37,333 nucleotides of DNA from Spongospora subterranea (Eukaryota; Endomyxa; Phytomyxea; Plasmodiophorida; Plasmodiophoridae), in NCBI GenBank assembly GCA_900404475.1, contig OUQQ01000135.1, forward strand, positions 1-37,333, read 5' to 3'. The position numbers and the translations under genes are program-made. Positions 31,682-37,333 of the stretch are shown in pieces. The notes beneath the pieces are model-generated. The model made no database searches. It saw nothing but the letters and a program-made list of their open reading frames with translations, and was not told the DNA's origin. Within the stretch, counting starts at the first letter, position 1. Every line of letters starts with the position of its first letter.

Positions 31682-31879
31682 CCTTTGCTTGTAAAATTAT
31701 AGGATATGGCATCAAATTCTGCCCAATACCTCAACCTCCCAAATCAATTTGTTACACAAACGCCATCGATTTGATGAGTCGAAATATTAAACTTCATGTT
31801 TTTTGAGATGCGTTAGTTTGAAAAAATGGTGTTGGATCCCATCTCCGTTGTTCCGGGATTGCGATACCACTCGGTGGCT

Positions 31880-33420
31880 GCGACAAAAAAGAGCGTCAAG
31901 CTCGTATCAACTCAGTCGCAAACGTCCTAAAAAATTACGAATTGGTTCAAACCGAGAAGTGCAGCAGCTGAAACTGTCGCCGAAGTTCTTGAAGCAGAAT
32001 CTTCGAACAGTGGACGAAACTTCTATAGACATACCAACCGCATTACAACTGTTAACACGCCTTACATCAGTGTCGAAAAACACCAAAGACGAAAAACGGC
32101 TCGTCCACGTGACAAAATTATGATCTCATAAGGAATCAAAGCATCGAGAAATACTTCCTAGGACTTGTTCAAGGGCTCTCGAGAACAAAAGCATCGTACG
32201 AATCAGCAGCAAATGTATTTCCAAATTTAAATGCTACCTGGCACGGTAGAACGAAAATGGGCGGAATTGTTTAGGAGGAATCGGAGATTGCCCGACCATA
32301 GCCAAGGTTTGCACTCCAAGGTAAAATCGTTTATTTGCGACGAAGACGTTGTCAATTAACTGTCGAAGTTGGCTTCGATCTCAAAGGCACGAATTGATCT
32401 CAGCGCTTTCATTCTCAAAAATGGATTCAGGAGTCACTTCATTTACATCTGGAGTTGCCGCGCCCGATTATCATCTCTGAACGAACTGCGTCGAGATGGA
32501 TGCATGTTCTTGGACTAAGCTATGGGGGCTCCCAGGAGGGGCTGTATCAAGATGTCCACGAAAGGGCCGACGTTGTGTCATAGCGACAGATTTTCTACGG
32601 CGCATGAGGCACTACGATGATCGAATGATCAGATTCGTTGGGGACGATATGGAAGCTGAAATATTCCCTGACATTCCAGACGGAGTCAAGCAATGGTTCT
32701 TGTGACTCATGATGAATCTTGTTTTAGTTCTCATGGAGGAAAAAACACATCTGGATGGATGAAAGTCATTTACCCATACGTCTCAACGGGGAAGGAAAGA
32801 GTTTGATGGTATCGGAATTTCTTATGTCAATGCCATGATGCAAAGAAATATCACCGCAGCAGCAAGCATTGCATCTTCTAGTACAGATACCGTCAGCAAC
32901 CGTAACCATCATAGAGCCTGGGAAGAATGCCGACGGTTATTGGACCAATGCTGATTCGAAACAGCTTCATAGCAAAGTCATTCCGATTTTCAAGATTCTT
33001 CACCCCGGATTGCACGCGTCATTCCTATTCGATAATCCCCAAAATCATCGTTCTCTACCTCCGAATGCCTTGAATGCACGCGTGCTCAATCTTAGTGATG
33101 GTGGAGTCACGACAAAAACCCCAACGAGATGGTTGGTATGTTGATGGCTCTGGTGTCAAACTAATTCAAAGATGCAGACCGAAGTCGGTATTCAAAAAGG
33201 GGTCCGATCAATTTTGAAGAAACGTAGTTTATGGGATATCATTATGTCTTTCGAAGGAGTTCGTAAAATCCTGCAGTCTCAGCCTGATTTTTAACAACAG
33301 AAGCAATGGTTACAGGAGGTCGTTGAGTATCACGATGGATTTATGGTTGATTTCATCCCAAGTTTCATTGTGAATCAAATTTCATGCGTCCAAGAGCTAC
33401 AGTTCCGGACATCTTTTAAC
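31880..33420 (+). pseudogene. Decayed DDE transposase, copy A
   Basis: Pieces of a DDE-type transposase found widely in fungi and oomycetes can be read in order, in changing frames with stops: KKERQARINSVANVLKNYEL, ASYESAANVFPN, a segment ending in YGGSQEGLYQDVHERADVV, then THDESCFSSH (first Asp near 32711), GYWTNAD, LHSKVIPIFKILHPGL, FDNPQNH (second Asp at 33031), LNALNARVLNLSDGGV-like text, GIQKGVRSILKK and QWLQEVVEYHDGFMVDF. The usual FHCExNFIE end reads FHCESNFM, so the catalytic Glu is gone. Clearly inactive. Confidence 0.75.
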
Positions 33421-33534
33421 ACCACAGTCATTTCAAATTGAAACAGAAATTGCGTTCGCAGATACATTGTGTGCGCACAGGTCGCACAACAATGTGCGAC
33501 TGTACACATGACATGTTGTTTTCCCAAATCAAAG

Positions 33535-33890
33535 ATCGTGCGAACGGGCGAGCTTCTGTGACGCTTATAATCTTTTGACAGCATCCATGGTCAGCCTGTT
33601 GCCATCGGGATCGCCAAAGCGATAGGCGTCCATGTATCTGAAGCATTTGCGTGCAAACCGATGAATCTGGGACACGGTCACTGCCTGAAGTGCCAAGGGA
33701 ACAACGCATTTCAAGTTTTTGAAAGATGTGTACAGTTTCTTCGTCTGTAGCTTTTGCACGCGGCCCAATACATCTCTATGAAATTGGATTCACAATGAAA
33801 CTTAGGATAAAAATCAACCATAAATCCATCGTGATACTCAACGACCTCCTGCAACCATTGCTCCTGTTGTTGAAAATCAGGCTGAGCCAA
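33535..33890 (-). pseudogene. 3' fragment of the same DDE transposase family, copy B, inverted
   Basis: Read on minus from 33885: QPDFQQQEQWLQEVVEYHDG, MVDFYPKFHCESNFIEMYW (catalytic Glu kept), KSYRRRNCTH, then after a frameshift near 33730 FKNLKCVVPLALQAVTVSQ, IHRFARKCFRYMDAYRFGD, and after another shift near 33570 KDYKRHRSSP. The first 105 bp are nearly the reverse complement of the end of copy A (33283-33390). Truncated at 33890 where Harbinger-like sequence begins. Confidence 0.75.
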
Positions 33891-33900
33891 TCGCGTTAAT

Positions 33901-33932
33901 GCTTCATTTGCGCGATCGTGCGCAAATGAAAC
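33901..33932. repeat. 32-bp near-perfect palindrome
   Basis: GCTTCATTTGCGC ... GCGCAAATGAAAC around a centre GATCGT. It sits where copy B stops and the Harbinger fragment starts, so it may mark an element end or a junction. Confidence 0.7.
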
Positions 33933-33993
33933 ATTAGACACTTGCGCAACAACACAGATCCACAAACTCCATAAGCTAAAGGTTTCAACCGCC

Positions 33994-34169
33994 AGCACAA
34001 ACGCATAATGGCTCGATCGGAAACAGTCAACAAAAAAATTGAGCAAATTGCTGTTTTGCGTTCGTGGAGACATAAGAATGACGAATTGCACTTCAAGAGC
34101 TTTGGCTCGATAATGCCGATTACGCAAAAAATGTCGTCGGAACCACCTTTGATGGATTTATTGTTATAA
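33994..34169 (+). pseudogene. Harbinger (DDE_Tnp_4) transposase 3' fragment, plus-strand copy
   Basis: Reads KRIMARSETVNKKIEQIAVL, RSWRHKNDELHFKSFGSIM, then SSEPPLMDLLL and a stop. This is the C-terminal end typical of PIF/Harbinger-type transposases (RxRxETVNxRxK, then a HG/FG-AV-ITQ segment). The rest of the gene is missing upstream. Confidence 0.65.
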
Positions 34170-34189
34170 ATCATGCTTGAGGAACTTGT

Positions 34190-34310
34190 TGGATTTCAAA
34201 GATCGAGTTTTCGGACTGTTTTTGTGTTTACCGCAACTTCCTGGCTTCACAGTTCCACTGGAAGTTGCGGTAAACACATAAAAGTTCGAAAATCCGATGT
34301 TTGAAATCCA
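34190..34310. repeat. Inverted repeat between two Harbinger 3' ends
   Basis: Arms 34190-34241 and 34260-34310 are inverted copies, with an 18-bp spacer. The inner 18 bp are identical (GTGTTTACCGCAACTTCC and its complement). They are probably the terminal inverted repeats or shared 3' flanks of the two facing elements. Confidence 0.8.
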
Positions 34311-34328
34311 AGTTCAGGAAGCAAAGTT

Positions 34329-34760
34329 TTATAACCATAAATCCATTAGAGGTTGTTCCGACAACATGATCTGCGTGATCTGCATTATCGCGCCAAAGCA
34401 TTTGCAATGCAATTCGTCACTCTTGTGTCTCCAGGAACGTAAAACGGCAAAGTGTTTGATCCTTTTGTTGACCGTTTCCGATCGCGCCATTATGCGTTTG
34501 CGAAATTGCGGCACAAGGTGCAAGGCAGCCAACCGATGTATGTCGCCGCACAATCTTTTTATCGATATTCCGCCTGCGTCCTTGGCCGATGCGTTCCCTC
34601 CACGGCGCCAGTGATAAAGTGAATTATCTCGTTCTATCAGCGATTGATAGGCGGGCATTTGCCCCTCGTTGCCAAAAGCATACTGAACACAAAGGAGTAT
34701 TCGACCGATGAGTAGATAAGCAGGTTGTAATGCGGACCTGGTACCGTAGGGTATCTTCAT
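34329..34760 (-). pseudogene. Harbinger (DDE_Tnp_4) transposase 3' half, minus-strand copy
   Basis: 143 codons without a stop: MKIPYGTRSALQPAYLLIGR, LLCVQYAFGNEGQMPAYQ, then RKRIMARSETVNKRIKHFAV, CKCFGAIMQITQIMLSEQPL and a stop at 34329. The last third matches the plus-strand copy at 33994-34169. It lacks the 5' half with the first catalytic Asp residues, so it cannot be active. Confidence 0.7.
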
Positions 34761-34904
34761 GTAACAGTTTTTTGAAACATTAGGCTAATAAAAAACGGCA
34801 GTGACGTTACAGCGTAGAAACTGTGATGGATTCCTGTATTAGGAGTAATAGAGATACCACTATTCACATTAATTACCAATATAAATTTGTGAAATTGTCA
34901 CGAG

Positions 34905-35530
34905 ATGCCGCTTTCAGAAGAACAAGTGCTTGAGACATTATTGGGCTTAGGATACCAAGAGTCGGAAAATCAATTTGTCTTTTCGGTAGAATCTGAAAGC
35001 CAATGATCAGGTCGGATATTCGTTCAGCTTACTCTGCATCGGGCGGAATGTCGATTTTGGTTATGGTGGAACATTTACGAAGCAAGATAGGTTTCAGCGA
35101 AACCGAGCACAAATTAGTTTTGATTATCAAATCCGATCCGGAGGCGTCAGTTGGTAGTGTGACCAGCGAATGTTGTCGCGCAGCAGCAAATGCATGCATG
35201 GACCCTCAATCATCGGTAATACCTGCATATTTTGACTCAGATATGATATGTACCGTTTGCAGGAGTATATACCTTTATGGCGGAAACAGAACGAAAAAAT
35301 TGTTTTACTCAAAGCGTTAACTGGAATAAATCTATTCCAACTCAGAGATGAATGCATGGAGGTTGGACTGCCAAACCAAATTATTCAAGTATATATTGCG
35401 CTGATTTGTATGACAATGGTGACATGAATAATATTTATAGGGTAATGGCTCCGGAATGGTGCTAGCTATTGGACCGGCGCCTAGTTCCCAAATAGATCCA
35501 GTGACAAGATGCCTCATTGAATGGCCGTAA
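34905..35530 (+). CDS. UBA plus PTH2-like protein lacking the catalytic loop
   Basis: Four exons 34905-34960, 35011-35215, 35263-35388, 35441-35530 give 158 aa; introns are 47-52 nt. Residues 1-45 form a UBA-like domain (VLETLLGLGYQES, then SAYSASGGMSILVMVEHL). Residues 50-158 follow the peptidyl-tRNA hydrolase 2 (Bit1) fold: HKLVLIIKSDPEASVG, IVLLKALTGINLFQLRDECM, EVGLPNQIIQ, GMVLAIGPAPSSQIDPVTRC. Active PTH2 has G-K-x-A-x-Q-C-x-H-A and a D-A-G-R-T-Q loop. Here the first reads VGSVTSECCRAA (Lys and His lost), and the DAGRTQI loop is absent, with intron 3 sitting exactly there. It is therefore probably not a hydrolase. UBA-PTH2 fusions are known in plants and protists. Confidence 0.7.
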
Positions 35531-35790
35531 CTTCTTGAATATCTCTTATAAAATCTCCATTGGACCCTAACAAAATCCAGTGTAAAGCTATTTGAGCTAT
35601 CATTCGCGTGCTAAACCACCGCTCATGACAATTGAGAGCCGAAGTGCGAGGACAAAAATGTTGCCAACGCAGTGGGTGACTACCAGTAGCTGTGACTGAC
35701 TGGTGAGTGGTGACCTGATCGGAGGCCGGGCGCGCTGTCATTCTTCGGGCTTTTACCTGACTGCTGTTCGTCAGTCCATATAACACTGCA

Positions 35791-37045
35791 ATGAGTGCCA
35801 CGATTAGCGACCCGTTTAAAGTGGCACTGGTCCCTGAATGTGTAGATTGTGGGCCATTATCTAGCGGGGATCGGGTCGTCCTAGATCCGTCAGGGGGCAA
35901 ATACGTCTGCGTAGACTGTGGTTTAGTACTTGGAGATCGACTAATAACGGATGAGAGCGAATGGAGGACCTTTAGCAGCGATCATGGCGCTGGCGGCGAT
36001 GACAGAAACCGAATTGGTAACAGATTTACCTGGATTACTCTCATTATCAATTTATTATACAAATCTTATGATGCCTTTTCTGCCAACTATTGTTTGATAT
36101 CGCTCAATATATATACGACGTAGGTGGACCCGACAATCCACTGTTCGAAGATCGTGAACTGACATCAGGGATTGCTGCTGATTCATCCAATATGTATGTT
36201 GCAGCGCCTGAGCAATCCTTTTTTTCCCTCACACCTGTGCGTCAATCCAAATTACAAAATGATTTACAAATGGCGTTAGGGGCTCCGCTCTAGGCAAATG
36301 GCAAAGTATGGCGGCCGGGCGCGGCAGCGAAAGGTCCCTATTGGATGGCTTCGCAGAAATTGGAGAGTTCGGCCATCGCATGGATTTAAGCGATTCTGTC
36401 CAGCTGCGTGCCAAGGAAATCTTCAAAAGAATGCATGAAAGCAAATTGTTACGTGGACGCAACCGATTACTTATTGTGACGTCGTGTTTGTTTGTGGCTT
36501 GCCGAGATGAAAATGTTGACCGATCAAGAAAGGAGATGTGCCGGGTACATTGACGCTTGCAATTATTTGCAGTTTTTTTATTCTGCTACTTTTAGATTAC
36601 GGATATCGATTTGCGAGATTTAGGGCGCGTTGTACAGAAAATTCAGAAACACATGCGCACGATAACTGATGCACCTAATGCGATTGCGAGAGTGAAACCC
36701 AAGAAACAGGCTGCGCCTGTAGCTGCAGTGTTTTTGAACCGATTCTGTTCGCTGTTGAACCTCAAACAATCATTTATCAATGCCGTCACAATTGTCTCAA
36801 ATCGCGTGGAGCAGATGGGATTGATGACTGGCAGAAATCCAGCTACGTGCGCTTGCGCTTGCATATACATGGTATCTTTGCTGCAAGAGGAGACAAAAAG
36901 AGCGATAACGGATATTGCTGATGTTGCCGCCATTGCAGCCAGCACTGTCCGTATAGGTTATAAGACATTACATCCTTTTCGTCTCGATTTGATTCCCAAA
37001 TCATACGCTGATGCAGCCACAGTTGAGACCTTACCAGTATTATGA
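35791..37045 (+). CDS. TFIIB: Transcription initiation factor TFIIB
   Basis: TFIIB bridges TBP-promoter DNA and RNA polymerase II. Four exons 35791-36016, 36124-36240, 36294-36544, 36596-37045 give 347 aa, the normal size. The N-terminal zinc ribbon is C-V-D-C at about residues 15-18 and C-V-D-C at about 38-41. B-reader/linker follows (DESEWRTFSSD, GGPDNPLFEDRELTSG). Two cyclin-like repeats: the first about residues 130-210 (RAKEIFKRMHESKLLRGR, ACRDENVDRSRKEMCR), the second 240-330 (NRFCSLLNLKQSFINAV, TGRNPATCACACIYM, ITDIADVAAIAASTVRIGYK). Introns are 53, 51 and, the first, 107 nt. Confidence 0.93.
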
Positions 37046-37118
37046 AGTTGAAAATATATATATATTGTATTTACCACCAGACTGTGCAAATTCATTATCT
37101 AAATCAAACATTTCTCCC

Positions 37119-37333
37119 ATGGATAAGCAATCAGATATGCGTTATCAAACCTGGAGCTACAGCAATTTTACCGAACTGGCAGTTGCTGTTTCTCCAACAC
37201 TGTGCATAGTCACTCACAGATTAAGTGTTCCTACAGAGTTCACTTGCTCACAGTTGCGGAGAATTGATCAATATCCCGGATCGGTATCCTTCACGGCTCA
37301 CGCGTTCAATTGCACAATGGCTCCGCTCCCTTT
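37119..37333 (+). CDS. Partial open frame running off the window edge
   Basis: 71 codons without a stop from ATG 37119 (MDKQSDMRYQTWSYSNFTEL). No family recognised; codon use looks acceptable. The other strand also has open pieces, so strand and reality are uncertain. Confidence 0.35.
   Translation, partial: MDKQSDMRYQTWSYSNFTELAVAVSPTLCIVTHRLSVPTEFTCSQLRRIDQYPGSVSFTAHAFNCTMAPLP

Noticed and set aside
33711..34127. 138-aa minus-strand ORF as one gene
   Set aside because: It fuses copy B of the DDE transposase with antisense of the Harbinger fragment; two different elements.
34297..34614. 105-aa plus-strand ORF similar to 33896-34174 minus
   Set aside because: The likeness is real, but both are antisense of the two Harbinger 3' ends; the coding reading is on the other strands.

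Overview
The window is nuclear DNA from a eukaryote. The best guess is an oomycete (stramenopile) with a compact genome. The genes are dense, lie on both strands and are cut by many very short introns, mostly 46-61 nt, each GT...AG; both TGA and TAA act as stops. The content fits: an exocyst subunit, SYF1, PPIL4, V-ATPase subunit C, TFIIB, and a Thr/Ser/Pro-rich, GPI-anchored SUEL-lectin surface protein. The oomycete call is inference. The short introns and moderate GC would suit a white-rust-like (Albuginales) genome, but I cannot prove that. All exon models were joined by eye; those given with exon lists keep one open frame from start to stop.

Left part (1-9690): the 5' end of an unknown gene on the minus strand, a tRNA-Asn(GUU), EXO84 (+), a mitochondrial cytochrome c/ascorbate-type peroxidase (-), a small uncertain ORF, and a membrane short-chain dehydrogenase (-) that has lost its cofactor and catalytic motifs. 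An unresolved coding-like stretch follows (about 7.1-8.5 kb), then a divergent pair of small genes (an unknown basic protein on - and a small multi-pass membrane protein on +).

Middle (9746-23571): a run of conserved genes on the minus strand, SYF1/XAB2 (12 exons), PPIL4 cyclophilin-RRM (4 exons) and V-ATPase subunit C (7 exons). Then comes a large plus-strand gene for a secreted, mucin-like SUEL lectin of about 1680 aa. It contains a tandem array of duplicated exon-intron units, every internal exon being phase 1-1.

Right part (23572-37333): a TIR element of about 825 bp carrying a captured GC-rich gene fragment, a divergent intronless MADS-box gene, a probable mitoribosomal protein of the L51/S25/CI-B8 fold (-), and a 16-exon M3-family oligopeptidase with an 8-nt microexon. 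A transposon graveyard follows (31.4-34.8 kb): two decayed copies of one DDE transposase family in opposite orientation, and two Harbinger-type 3' ends facing each other across an inverted repeat. The window ends with a UBA-PTH2-like protein lacking the catalytic loop, TFIIB, and an open frame running off the edge.

The genes do not form one pathway; most are housekeeping (secretion, splicing, transcription, acidification, redox). The points of most interest are the symmetric exon array, two apparently catalytically dead enzymes with intact frames, the gene-capturing TIR element and the microexon.
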